Source: Nonomuraea soli
GTDB taxonomy: Bacteria > Actinomycetota > Actinomycetes > Streptosporangiales > Streptosporangiaceae
Direction: 5' to 3'
DNA: 64,000 nt
Assembly: GCF_013761175.1 (NCBI RefSeq)
Contig: NZ_JACDUR010000006.1
Coordinates: forward strand, 678,328 to 742,327
The notes beneath the pieces are model-generated. The model saw only the letters and a program-made list of their open reading frames with translations, had not been told where the DNA came from and did no database searches. This document shows, piece by piece, positions 34,240 through 42,980 of the stretch. The position numbers were made by a program, and so were the translations under genes. Within the stretch, counting starts at the first letter, position 1. Each line of letters begins with the position of its first letter.

Positions 34240-35010
34240 ATGCAGATCGATACGTCCAAGCCGAGCGTGGCGCGCATCTACGACTACTGGCTGGGCGGCA
34301 AGGACAACTTCGAGATCGACCGCATCGCCGCCGATCAGCTGACCAAGCTGGTCCCCGACGCCGTCGAGATGTGCCGCGACAACCGTGCCTTCCTCAAGCG
34401 CACGGTCACCCTGCTGGCCGAGGCCGGCATCCGCCAGTTCCTCGACATCGGCAGCGGTCTGCCCACCCAGGAGAACGTGCACGAGGTGGCCCTGGGAGCC
34501 GCGCCCGACTCCAGCATCGTCTACGTCGACAACGACCCGATGGTGCTCGTCCACGGCAGGGCGCTGCTCAGCGACGCCGGGCACGCCTGGGTGGTGGAAG
34601 GCGACATCTACGACCCCGGCGGCATCGTCGCCAAGGCCGCCGACCGGCTCGACTTCGACAGGCCCGTCGCCGTGCTGATGCTGGCGATCGCGCACTTCGT
34701 CACCGACGACGCCGAGCTGTCCCGCATCATCACGGAGCTGCGCGCCCACCTGGCGCCCGGCAGCTACATCGTCATGTCGCACGCCTTCGCGGGCGAGCGC
34801 ACCGGCGACGCCACCGTCCAGGGCGTGCAGGAGGTCTACGCCAAGTCGGCGGCCGGAGGGCTCACCCCGCGCTCGCGCGAGCAGATCGGCGGCCTGTTCG
34901 AGGGCATGGAACTGCTGGAGCCGGAGCTGGTGCCGGTGAAGTCGTGGCGGACCTCGACCCCGCCCGACTACACCAAGCCGACCACCATCGGCGTGGTCGC
35001 CAAGCTCTAG
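34240..35010 (+). CDS. SAM-dependent methyltransferase-like protein (Methyltransf_19), paralogue 2
   Basis: A 256-residue paralogue of the 30922 product: SVARIYDYWLGGKDNFEIDR, FLDIGSGLPTQENVHEV and IVYVDNDPMVLVHGRALL line up with its counterpart motifs. Substrate unknown. It lies 42 bp after the LigD-type gene and overlaps the convergent NAD(P)-binding gene by 4 bp. Confidence 0.88.
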   Translation: MQIDTSKPSVARIYDYWLGGKDNFEIDRIAADQLTKLVPDAVEMCRDNRAFLKRTVTLLAEAGIRQFLDIGSGLPTQENVHEVALGAAPDSSIVYVDNDPMVLVHGRALLSDAGHAWVVEGDIYDPGGIVAKAADRLDFDRPVAVLMLAIAHFVTDDAELSRIITELRAHLAPGSYIVMSHAFAGERTGDATVQGVQEVYAKSAAGGLTPRSREQIGGLFEGMELLEPELVPVKSWRTSTPPDYTKPTTIGVVAKL

Positions 35011-35861
35011 ACGCGGGTCGGGGGCTCGTAGCCCTCGTCGCCGCGGCGGTCGGGCATCTCGATCGACGGCCCGCCGTACTCTGCGGCGATGTCGGGCTCC
35101 TCGGTGCTCGCGCCGAGCGGCGACAGGTAGCGGGTCCAGGTGATCCGTCCGCGGGCGGGGCCGTTGAGCAGGCCCGCCCGCTGAGCCGCCGCCGTCCTGC
35201 CCGGCCAGCGCACGGGCGGCAGCGGCAGGCGTCTGCCGCGGGCCCTGCGCCACTGCCCGGCCAGCTCGTCGGTGGCCAGCACCTCGGGCCCGGCGTAGTT
35301 CTCGATCGTCTTGCGCGGCCCGCCGGTCAGCAGGTCCACCAGGAAGGCCGCCACATCGCGGGCGTCGACCGGCTGCCACGGGATCGTGCGGTCGGCCGGC
35401 AGGAACGGCGCCCTGGCGAGCAGGCCGTCGAGCCACTGGTGGAACGGGGTGGCGCGCAGGATCGTCCAGCCCAGGCCGCTGTCGGCCACGAGCCTCTCGG
35501 CGCGCAGCTTGTGGGCGAAGTAGCCGACGGGAGCCTGGTCGACCCCGACGATCGAGGGGAAGACGACGTGGCCGACCCCGGCGGAGCGGGCGCACTCCAG
35601 CAGGCCGCGCGTGCCGTACACGTCGACCGTGGCGGTCCTTCGCCCGCGGTGGGCCAGGGTCGCCATGTGCACGACCGCCTCGACCCCGTCGAACGCCTGG
35701 CGCACGCCGCGGCCGGTGGCCAGGTCGGCCCGCCGCCAGTCGACCGCGGGGTCGGTGCGGGGCTCGCGGCTGAGCGCTCGAACCTCGAAGCCGCTCGAGA
35801 CCAGGTGAGGGGTGACGACCCGGCCCATCGTGCCGGTCGCTCCGGTTAACAGGACTCTCAT
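35007..35861 (-). CDS. NAD(P)-binding SDR/NmrA-like oxidoreductase
   Basis: A 284-residue extended-SDR-like protein starting MRVLLTGATGTMGRVV, with the dinucleotide motif GATGTMG and a later FPSIVGVDQAPVGYFAHKLRAE carrying the YxxxK-like pair. It falls in the NmrA/complex I NDUFA9-like group that senses or uses NAD(P). The ATG overlaps the stop of the upstream GbsR-type gene, so the two are an operon. Confidence 0.85.
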   Translation of the reverse strand: MRVLLTGATGTMGRVVTPHLVSSGFEVRALSREPRTDPAVDWRRADLATGRGVRQAFDGVEAVVHMATLAHRGRRTATVDVYGTRGLLECARSAGVGHVVFPSIVGVDQAPVGYFAHKLRAERLVADSGLGWTILRATPFHQWLDGLLARAPFLPADRTIPWQPVDARDVAAFLVDLLTGGPRKTIENYAGPEVLATDELAGQWRRARGRRLPLPPVRWPGRTAAAQRAGLLNGPARGRITWTRYLSPLGASTEEPDIAAEYGGPSIEMPDRRGDEGYEPPTRV

Positions 35862-36334
35862 TCGGTGGCCTCTACCCGATGACGCTCCCGCCATTTCTCG
35901 TGGAGCTGAGGCATCTGTTCGTACATGAACAGGTAGAAGTCGCGCAGCTCGGTCATGGTCCGCCCGCCGTGCGTCTCCTGGCCGCCCAGCACCTCGATGC
36001 CCTCGTCGACCATGTCGGCCAGCACCTTGTAGAGCCTGACCTTGGTGAGGGCGACCTCCCACCAGCTGTTCTCGACGACCCGGTACAGGTCGCGGCGCGA
36101 GCCCGGCACCGGCTCGCGCGCGACCATGCCCAGCTGGATCAGGTAGCGCACCGCCCCCGAGATCGCCGCCGGGCTCACGCTCAGCCTTTCGGCCAGGTCG
36201 GCGGCGCTGAGGGAGTCTTCGTCCGACACCGACAGCGTCACCAGCACCCGCCCGGCCATGGGCGGGAAGCCCCAGTCGCTGAGCATCCGGCTCAGCTTCT
36301 CCACGAAGATCCGAACGCCTTCTTCGTCCCGCAT
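35858..36334 (-). CDS. GbsR/MarR-family transcriptional regulator
   Basis: A 158-residue winged-helix protein with the HTH LSAADLAERLSVSPAAISGAVRYLIQLGMV and a long helical C-terminus, typical of the GbsR group. I use the ATG preceded by GGGGG; a TTG six codons earlier is possible. It diverges from an ABC exporter operon, over an inverted repeat at 36375-36402. It is likely the repressor of that operon and of itself. Confidence 0.87.
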   Translation of the reverse strand: MRDEEGVRIFVEKLSRMLSDWGFPPMAGRVLVTLSVSDEDSLSAADLAERLSVSPAAISGAVRYLIQLGMVAREPVPGSRRDLYRVVENSWWEVALTKVRLYKVLADMVDEGIEVLGGQETHGGRTMTELRDFYLFMYEQMPQLHEKWRERHRVEATE

Positions 36335-36374
36335 CAACACCCCCAGCGTCAAGAACGCGTAGTTTACCGTATTT

Positions 36375-36402
36375 ACAACTTTCAGAAGTTTGTGAAACTT
36401 GT
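36375..36402. promoter_or_regulatory. Inverted repeat between the GbsR-type gene and the ABC operon
   Basis: ACAACTTTC (36375-36383) and GAAACTTGT (36394-36402) form an inverted repeat with one mismatch and a 10-bp spacer, in an unusually AT-rich 80-bp intergenic stretch. It ends 14 bp before the ABC ATPase start, a natural repressor site. Confidence 0.55.
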
Positions 36403-36416
36403 GTACAGTCTAAAAC

Positions 36417-37298
36417 ATGAACAACGTCATCTCCATGTCCGGCGTGACGAAGACCTTCGGCCGGACCCGAGCTCTCGACGGTCTGGACCTCCAGGTCAGC
36501 GCCGGCGAGGTGCACGGCTTCCTGGGCCCGAACGGCGCCGGGAAGTCCACCACGATCCGCGTCCTGCTCGGCCTGCTGCGGGCCGACGCCGGCACCGTGC
36601 GGATGCTCGATGGCGACCCCTGGAAGGACGCCGTGGCGCTCCACCGCCGCCTCGCCTACGTGCCCGGCGACGTCACCCTCTGGCCGAACCTGTCGGGCGG
36701 CGAGGTCATCGACCTGCTCGGCCGCCTGCGCGGAGGGCTCGACAAGAGCCGCAAGGCCGACCTGATCGAGCGCTTCGAGCTCGACCCGCGCAAGAAGGGC
36801 CGCGCCTACTCCAAGGGCAACAGGCAGAAGGTCGCGCTGATCGCCGCGCTCGCCTCCGACGTCGAGCTCTACCTCTTCGACGAGCCCACCTCCGGCCTGG
36901 ACCCGCTGATGGAGGCGGTCTTCACCGACTGCGTCGGCGAACTGCGCGCGCGGGGCCGCACCGTCCTGCTCTCCAGCCACATCCTGGCCGAGGTCGAGAA
37001 GCTCTGCGACCGGGTGAGCATCATCCGCGACGGCCGCGTCGTCGAGACCGGCACCCTGGCCGAGCTGCGCCACCTGACCCGCACGACGATCACCGCCGAG
37101 CTCATCGGCGCCCCCAACGGGCTGTCGGGCGTCCACGGCCTGAAGGTCGACGGCAACCGCGTCACCTTCCAGGTCGACTCGGGCGACCTCGACGAGGCCC
37201 TGCGTCAGCTGAGCGCCTCCGGCGTGCGGTCGCTGACCAGCCAGCCGCCGACCCTCGAAGAGCTCTTCATGCGCCACTACACGGGGGCCGCGCGATGA
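36417..37298 (+). CDS. ABC transporter ATP-binding protein
   Basis: A 293-residue ATPase with Walker A GPNGAGKST, the signature region YSKGNRQKV (degenerate, replacing LSGGQ), and Walker B LYLFDEPTSGLD. The YSKGN signature is typical of this exporter subgroup. It starts just after the AT-rich operator region and overlaps the permease ATG by 4 bp. Confidence 0.92.
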   Translation: MNNVISMSGVTKTFGRTRALDGLDLQVSAGEVHGFLGPNGAGKSTTIRVLLGLLRADAGTVRMLDGDPWKDAVALHRRLAYVPGDVTLWPNLSGGEVIDLLGRLRGGLDKSRKADLIERFELDPRKKGRAYSKGNRQKVALIAALASDVELYLFDEPTSGLDPLMEAVFTDCVGELRARGRTVLLSSHILAEVEKLCDRVSIIRDGRVVETGTLAELRHLTRTTITAELIGAPNGLSGVHGLKVDGNRVTFQVDSGDLDEALRQLSASGVRSLTSQPPTLEELFMRHYTGAAR

Positions 37299-38872
37299 CC
37301 GGCACCCTCTCCCTCGTCCGGCTCATCCTGCGCCGGGACCGGATCGTGCTGCCGCTCTGGGTGATCATCCTGGGCGTGCTGCCGATCAGCCAGACCTCCG
37401 GCATCCGCGGGCTCTATTCCACTCCCCAGGAGCTGGAGGCCTTCGCCGCCTCGATGCGGGCGACCCCCGCCTTCTCCGCGCTGTACGGCCCGCTGCTCGA
37501 CTCCACCGCCCCCGCGCTCGGCATCTGGCGCGCCGGGTTCATCCCCGTGATCATCGCGCTGGCGAGCGTCCTCATGGTGATCAGGCATACCAGGGTCGAG
37601 GAGGAGAGCGGCCGCCGCGAGCTGCTCGGCTCCACCGTGCTCAGCCGCAACGCCGCCCTCAGCGCCGCGCTGATCGTGACCTCCGGCGCCTCCGCCGTGC
37701 TCGGCCTCACCGTCTTCGCGACCTTCGCCGGCACCTACCCGGTGGCGGGCGCGGCGGCGGCGGGTCTGGGCTACTTCCTGGTCGGGGCGGTCTTCGCCGC
37801 CGTCGGCGCGGTCGCCGCCCAGCTCACCGAGAGCGCCTCGGCCGCACGGGCGATCGGCCTGTCGGCGCTGGGCGTCTTCTTCCTGGTGCGCATGGCGGCC
37901 ACCGTCAGCGAGGCCACCTGGCTGTCCTGGTTGTCCCCGCTGTCGTGGGGGCAGAAGCTGCGGCCCTTCGCGGGCGAGGAGTGGTGGCCCGCCCTGCTGC
38001 TGGTGGCCGGGTTCGTGGTGCTCGCCTACGCCGCCTACGCGCTGTCGGCCCGCCGCGACGTGGGCGCCGGCCTGCTGCCGCCCTCGCTCGGTCCCGCCGA
38101 GGCCGCCCCCGGCCTGAGCAGCCCGCTGGCGCTGGCCTGGCGCATGCACCGCGGACCGCTGATCGGCTGGAGCGCCGGCATGGCCTTCGCCGGCCTGGTG
38201 ATCGGCAGCGCCGCCCAGGCCGCCTCCGACGCCCTGGCGGGCAACGAGACCGTGATGCGCATGCTCACCGCCATGGGCGCCGCAGGCGGCGTCGGCGACC
38301 TGTTCATCGCCATGCTCGTCAGCGTCTTCGGCCTCGGCGTGGCGGGCTACGCCATCCAGGCCGCGCTCAAGGCGCGCGGCGAGGAGTCGCTGGGCAGGGC
38401 CGAGCCGCTGCTGGCCGCCGCGGTCAGCCGCGTCGGCTGGGCGGGCAGCCATGTGTTCTTCGCCTTCGCCGGTCCCGCGATCGCGCTGCTCGTCGCGGGC
38501 GCGGGCGTCGGTCTGTCGTACGGCCTGGCCGGCGGCGACGTCGGCACCCAGCTCCCGCGCACGATCGGCGCGGCCCTGTCCCAACTGCCCGCCGCCTGGA
38601 CCCTGGCGGGGCTGGCCCTGGCCCTGTTCGGCCTGCTGCCGAGGCTGACCGCGCTGGCCTGGGGCGTGCTCCTGCTCTTCCTGCTCTTCGGGCAGGTCGG
38701 CGCGGTGCTGGAGCTGCCGCGGGCGCTGCTGGACCTGTCGCCGTTCACCCACTCGCCCCGGCTGCCGGGCGGTGACGTGAGCGCCGCGCCCCTGCTGATC
38801 ATGGCGGGGATCGCCGCGGCCCTGACGGCGGCGGGCCTGTACGGCTTGCGCCGCCGCGACATCCAGGTCTAG
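37295..38872 (+). CDS. ABC exporter permease (12-TM polyketide/multidrug type)
   Basis: A 525-residue membrane protein made of two tandem six-helix halves (about 1-270 and 280-525), both beginning with a LxxRxxR/MHRGPLIGW-like amphipathic segment. Such permeases pair with a single ATPase and are linked to drug tolerance in actinobacteria. Control by the divergent GbsR-type regulator fits an inducible exporter. It overlaps the convergent decarboxylase gene by 4 bp. Confidence 0.88.
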   Translation: MTGTLSLVRLILRRDRIVLPLWVIILGVLPISQTSGIRGLYSTPQELEAFAASMRATPAFSALYGPLLDSTAPALGIWRAGFIPVIIALASVLMVIRHTRVEEESGRRELLGSTVLSRNAALSAALIVTSGASAVLGLTVFATFAGTYPVAGAAAAGLGYFLVGAVFAAVGAVAAQLTESASAARAIGLSALGVFFLVRMAATVSEATWLSWLSPLSWGQKLRPFAGEEWWPALLLVAGFVVLAYAAYALSARRDVGAGLLPPSLGPAEAAPGLSSPLALAWRMHRGPLIGWSAGMAFAGLVIGSAAQAASDALAGNETVMRMLTAMGAAGGVGDLFIAMLVSVFGLGVAGYAIQAALKARGEESLGRAEPLLAAAVSRVGWAGSHVFFAFAGPAIALLVAGAGVGLSYGLAGGDVGTQLPRTIGAALSQLPAAWTLAGLALALFGLLPRLTALAWGVLLLFLLFGQVGAVLELPRALLDLSPFTHSPRLPGGDVSAAPLLIMAGIAAALTAAGLYGLRRRDIQV

Positions 38873-40284
38873 GAGTAGATCACCGAGAGGAACCTGAGCA
38901 GGACGGCCTCCCGCTTGTCGGCGGGCAGGCCGTCCAGCACGGCGTTGACCACCGCCATCTCCGGCTGGGCCTGGCTGGTCAGGTCGACGCCGACCGAGGC
39001 GGCGAGCTCGGCGAAGGTGGCGTCGTCGAGCGCGTCGAGGTCGAGCCCGGCGATCAGGTCGATCAGCCCGTCGGGAAGCGTGGCAGGGCCCCGCTTCCGG
39101 GCGGCCTCGGCCGACTGGGCGATCACCTCCAGCATCGCCTCCACCCCGGCCAGCGTCGCGCCGGTGACGGTGATGTGGATGTTGGCGGGGATGCCCGCGT
39201 ACGACAGCTGCGGCTGCAGGAACCAGCCGAGCTTGCGCGCCTCGTCGGCCAGGACGAACACGTCGACCTCGGTGGAACCGAAGGCCACCAGCGTCGAGTC
39301 TGGCTCGCCCAGCACGCGCAGGCCGTCGATCGCGCCGATGCCCTCGCGCAGCCGGCGGGCCGCCTCCAGCGACCTGCGGCCCAGCTCGACGTAGCCGTCG
39401 CGGCCCAGCGCCTGCATGGTCGCCCACGCCCCGCCGAGCGGACCGGCGGACCGCGAGCTCTGCACGGTGGCGTTGATGATCGTGTAGCCGGGCCAGGCCG
39501 CCGAGGCGAAGTAGGCCTTGCGCCGCAGCGCCGGATCGCGGAAGAGCACCACGGAGGCGCCCTTGGGCGCGTAGCCGAACTTGTGCAGGTCGCAGGAGAT
39601 CGAGGTGACGCCGGGCACCGACAGGTCGAAGGCCGGCACCCGCGCCCCCGCCTCCCTCAGCCACGGCAGCAGCCAGCCGCCCACGCAGGCGTCGACGTGG
39701 CAGAGCACGCCACGCTCCGCGCAGATCGCCGCGACCCGCTCGACCGGGTCGACCACGCCCTGCGGATAGGAAGGTGCCGAGACCACCACCAGGACGGTGT
39801 CGCCGGTGATCGCCGCCTCGACCGCCGACGGCTCCACGCGGTAGGTCTCCAGGTCCACCGGCACGGCGACGACCTTCACCCCGAGGTAGTGGGCGGCCTT
39901 GTGGAAGGCCGGGTGGGCGGTGACCGGCACCACCATCTCCGGAGCCCTCGTGGCGGCGGCATCGCGGGCGGCCTTCACCGCCAGCATGATCGACTCCGTT
40001 CCGCCGCTGGTGAAGATGCCGTGCCCGCCGCCCAGCAGCTCCGCCACCGCGCCCACCACCTGCTTTTCCATCTCGACGATGCTCGGGAAGGCGGTCGGGT
40101 CGAGGGAGTTGACCTCCAGCATCTCGAAGTAGCCGCGCGCGGCGGCCTCGTGCACCTCGGGACGGCCGGTGTCGTAGACGTAGGCGGTCACCTTGCCGCC
40201 GCGCACCGGCAGGTCCGCCTCCTTCAGCCGGGCGATCTCGGCGAGCAGGTCCTCGGTGGAGCGTCCGTGCTCGGGCAGGGTCAT
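38869..40284 (-). CDS. PLP-dependent decarboxylase/sphingosine-1-phosphate lyase-like protein
   Basis: A 471-residue group II PLP enzyme. Visible are TSGGTESIMLAVKAARD, which contacts PLP phosphate, HVDACVGGWLLPW, and the Schiff-base region SISCDLHKFGYAPKG with its Lys. It fits sphingosine-1-phosphate lyase-like and tyrosine/aspartate decarboxylase-like groups; the substrate is open. A C-terminal extension of about 60 residues is extra. It overlaps the MFS gene stop (ATGA) and is the third gene of a TetR-MFS-decarboxylase operon. Confidence 0.85.
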   Translation of the reverse strand: MTLPEHGRSTEDLLAEIARLKEADLPVRGGKVTAYVYDTGRPEVHEAAARGYFEMLEVNSLDPTAFPSIVEMEKQVVGAVAELLGGGHGIFTSGGTESIMLAVKAARDAAATRAPEMVVPVTAHPAFHKAAHYLGVKVVAVPVDLETYRVEPSAVEAAITGDTVLVVVSAPSYPQGVVDPVERVAAICAERGVLCHVDACVGGWLLPWLREAGARVPAFDLSVPGVTSISCDLHKFGYAPKGASVVLFRDPALRRKAYFASAAWPGYTIINATVQSSRSAGPLGGAWATMQALGRDGYVELGRRSLEAARRLREGIGAIDGLRVLGEPDSTLVAFGSTEVDVFVLADEARKLGWFLQPQLSYAGIPANIHITVTGATLAGVEAMLEVIAQSAEAARKRGPATLPDGLIDLIAGLDLDALDDATFAELAASVGVDLTSQAQPEMAVVNAVLDGLPADKREAVLLRFLSVIYS

Positions 40285-41579
40285 GCGGGAGTCAACTCCT
40301 TGGTGGCCAGGCGGCGGTAGGCGACGACGAACGGGAGGCTGGCCAGCATCAGGGCGGCGGGCAGCGCGGTGAAGCCCAGCGTCAGCCCGGTCAGGGCGGA
40401 GTCCGGCTGGGCGGCGGGGGCGTCGAAGGGCGCCGAGACGAACGACGTGAACGCCAGCACCGCGGCGTACAGGCCTGGACCCAGCGCCATCCCGGCGGTC
40501 TCTCCTGCGGTCCACAACCCGGTGAACGCCCCGGCCTGGGCGTGCCCGGTGCGGGCGGTGTCGGCGTGCACGGTCTCGGGCAGCAGCGACAGCGGCAGCA
40601 GTTGCAGGGCGGCGTAGCAGACGCCGACGAGCGAGGTGATCGCCAGGGTGAACGGCACCGAGGCGACGGCGGGGATGAGGGCCAGCGCCGCGACCGTGAA
40701 ACCGCCGGTCGCCGCCAGATAGCAGGTGACCATGCCGAAGCGCCGCGCCGCCCACGACCAGACGGGCACGGCCACCGCGCTCAGCCCGACCATGCAGACG
40801 AACATCACCGAGGTCAGGCCATAGTTGCCGAGGCGGTAAGCGGCCACGTAGGGCGCTCCGGCGAGCATCACCGAGACGCCGAGCGCCTGGATCACGAAGG
40901 CGGCCAGGAGGGCGAAGAAGGGCCGGTTGCCGCGTGCCGTACGGAAGGAGGCGACCAGCCCGAGCGGCGCCGGGCCGGGGCGCGAGCGCACCCAGCGCAC
41001 CGAGCGGGTCGAGACCAGCAGCACCACCGCCATGACCAGGCCGACCGCCACGCCCATCGCGGCGTACCCGGCGCGGCCGTTGCCCGCCGCCTCCACGATG
41101 GCCGGGGCCAGGCCGCCCGCGACGAGGATGCCGGCGGTCAGGCAGACGATCCGCCAGGCCATGATCCGGGTGCGCTCGGCCGTGCTGTCCGACATCTCCG
41201 CGGGCAGCGCCACGTACGGCACCTGGAAGCAGGCGAACGCCGAGGCCGCCGCGACGAAGGCGAGCGCCACCCACCACGCGCCGGGGGCGGCGAACATGGC
41301 GGCGAAGGCGATCGGCAACGTGGCCGCGCCGATCGCCAGCAACCTGGTGCGCCGGCCGGTGCGGATCGCCTCCCGGTCGCTGGCCGCGCCCACGATCGGG
41401 TTGAGCAGCACGTCCCAGGCCTTCGGCACGACCAGGACGGCCCCGGCCAGCGCCGCCGAGACGCCCAGCACGTCGGTGAGGTAGTAGAGGAGCAGCAGTC
41501 CGGGAACGGCCGAGAAGACGCCCGTGCCGACCGAGCCCAGCCCGTAGCCGAGCAGCCGGGCCCTGCCTATCGAGGCCAT
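40281..41579 (-). CDS. MFS transporter, GPH (MelB-like) family
   Basis: A 432-residue, 12-helix transporter opening with RLLGYGLGSVGTGVFSAVPGLLLLYYLTD and the conserved PKAWDVLLNPIVGAASDR loop of the glycoside-pentoside-hexuronide family. The start ATG overlaps the TetR gene by 13 bp and the stop overlaps the decarboxylase start. It may move the substrate or product of the decarboxylase, for example a precursor/product pair; this is inference. Confidence 0.87.
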   Translation of the reverse strand: MASIGRARLLGYGLGSVGTGVFSAVPGLLLLYYLTDVLGVSAALAGAVLVVPKAWDVLLNPIVGAASDREAIRTGRRTRLLAIGAATLPIAFAAMFAAPGAWWVALAFVAAASAFACFQVPYVALPAEMSDSTAERTRIMAWRIVCLTAGILVAGGLAPAIVEAAGNGRAGYAAMGVAVGLVMAVVLLVSTRSVRWVRSRPGPAPLGLVASFRTARGNRPFFALLAAFVIQALGVSVMLAGAPYVAAYRLGNYGLTSVMFVCMVGLSAVAVPVWSWAARRFGMVTCYLAATGGFTVAALALIPAVASVPFTLAITSLVGVCYAALQLLPLSLLPETVHADTARTGHAQAGAFTGLWTAGETAGMALGPGLYAAVLAFTSFVSAPFDAPAAQPDSALTGLTLGFTALPAALMLASLPFVVAYRRLATKELTPA

Positions 41580-42172
41580 TCGCCCGCCAGCCCCAGCGTC
41601 ATGTGCGCCTGGCGGTGCAGGTGGCGCCGGAAACGTCGCAGCGCCGCGGGGTCCTCGCCCGCGCGCCGCCTGCCGGTGTCGCCCATCTGGCCGCCCATGA
41701 CGTAGCCGTTGACGCACCAGATCACGGTCCACAGGGCAGACTCGAGGTCGCCCTCCAGCCTGCCCTCGAAGCCCTCCATCACCATCGCCAGCAGCGGGCG
41801 GACATACTGCAGCTCCAGCTCGGCGATGTCGTCGGCGTCCGACAACCAGCGGTGCATCCACAACGCCGACACCTCGGGCCGCTCGAGCAGGAAGTCCAGG
41901 TAGCGGTCGATCAGCACGTGGATGGCGCGGACCGGGTCGTCGGCGGGCGGCGCCTCGGCCAGCGCGCCCGCGAGCGCGGCCCGTTCGGCCAGGTGCGCCC
42001 GCTCCATGACGGCGAGATAGAGCTCACGCTTGGCCCCGACGTGGTAGTTCACGGTGGCGATGTTGAACCCGGCGGCCTCGGCGATCTGCCGGGTCGACGT
42101 GCCGTCGTAGCCGAGCGCCGCGAACAGGCGCGTCGCGGAGGCGACGATCGCCTCCACCTGGCTGGATGTCAT
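41567..42172 (-). CDS. TetR-family transcriptional regulator
   Basis: A 201-residue TetR protein with the N-terminal HTH ATRLFAALGYDGTSTRQIAEAAGFNIATVNYHVGAKRELY and a C-terminal ligand domain. It is the first gene of the MFS/decarboxylase operon and probably autoregulates it. Confidence 0.9.
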   Translation of the reverse strand: MTSSQVEAIVASATRLFAALGYDGTSTRQIAEAAGFNIATVNYHVGAKRELYLAVMERAHLAERAALAGALAEAPPADDPVRAIHVLIDRYLDFLLERPEVSALWMHRWLSDADDIAELELQYVRPLLAMVMEGFEGRLEGDLESALWTVIWCVNGYVMGGQMGDTGRRRAGEDPAALRRFRRHLHRQAHMTLGLAGEWPR

Positions 42173-42206
42173 AAGAGCCCACGCTATGTCCGCTTTGTCA
42201 CGTCAG

Positions 42207-42320
42207 TCAATCGTTTGATGGAAACCCAGCCCAGTCTTGACCAGCTCGGCCCCGCTTGGCCTCCACCAGCGGGTGGCGCTCGCCGCGCACCACCTCCGGC
42301 AGCCATCCGGGCAGGTTCAC
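42207..42320 (-). pseudogene. Truncated N-terminal stub of a second nucleotidyltransferase
   Basis: A GTG overlaps the stop of the upstream nucleotidyltransferase (CTGTGA) and opens a 37-codon frame: VNLPGWLPEVVRGERHPLV, then EAKRGRAGQDWAGFPSND and a stop. LPxWLPEVVxxRHPL is the usual start of the PF10127-type proteins that sit as tandem pairs in actinobacteria. Here the sequence diverges before the GSRxYG motif. It looks like the remnant of a deleted second copy. Confidence 0.55.
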
Positions 42321-42970
42321 AGGCTCGCCTTCCGCACCCGCACGAGGAACTCCTCGACCGCGCCCCGGTCGGGCCGCTCGGGCAGCACGTCCGGCAGGTC
42401 GCCGAGCCCGTCGATCAGCTCCTGGCGCCACCCGACCACCTCGGCATACGGCAGCTCGCCCCGCCGTACGGCCAGCAGCCGCTCCCGGTGGGCGCCCACC
42501 TCGACCAGCGGCTCGCCGTGCTCCAGCAGGTGGCGCCCCGACAGCAGCAGCCTGATCATGTGCATGGCCTGCTTGTGGTTGGGCCGCTCCGGCTTCAGGC
42601 GGCGGAACTGCGCCTCGGCGTACTCCACGAACGTCTCCCTGGCACGACGGGAGACGAACGCCCCGCGCAGCGCGCGCAACTCCTGGCCGACCGGCGTGGC
42701 GAACTCCACGATCGGCGACCACAGGCATTCCAGCACCGTGGGATTGGCCTGCAGGGCCAGCACGCAGAACCGCTCCACCTCCCACGAGAACTGCTCGGGC
42801 CCGGGCCCGTCGAGATGGGTGGGCGGCTTGTCCAGGCGCCAGAACAGGGCGGCGGGCACGGCGAAGACGCCGCGCCTGTCGGTGTCGGACGCTTCGGTCT
42901 CCAGGCCGTAGGCACGCGAGCCGACGACCACGGAGAGCACGGTGTGCTCGGGGTAGTCCACCGTGCCCAC
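42317..42970 (-). CDS. Nucleotidyltransferase superfamily protein (PF10127-like)
   Basis: A 217-residue protein with the DNA polymerase beta-type motif VVGSRAYGLETEASDTDRRGVF, where GS and DxD are the nucleotidyltransferase core. The remaining helices are typical of the predicted nucleotidyltransferase family. The substrate is unknown. It follows the sugar kinase by 10 bp and may be read through from the isomerase/kinase operon. The start is GTG. Confidence 0.82.
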   Translation of the reverse strand: MGTVDYPEHTVLSVVVGSRAYGLETEASDTDRRGVFAVPAALFWRLDKPPTHLDGPGPEQFSWEVERFCVLALQANPTVLECLWSPIVEFATPVGQELRALRGAFVSRRARETFVEYAEAQFRRLKPERPNHKQAMHMIRLLLSGRHLLEHGEPLVEVGAHRERLLAVRRGELPYAEVVGWRQELIDGLGDLPDVLPERPDRGAVEEFLVRVRKASL

Positions 42971-42980
42971 GATAGGGGCG

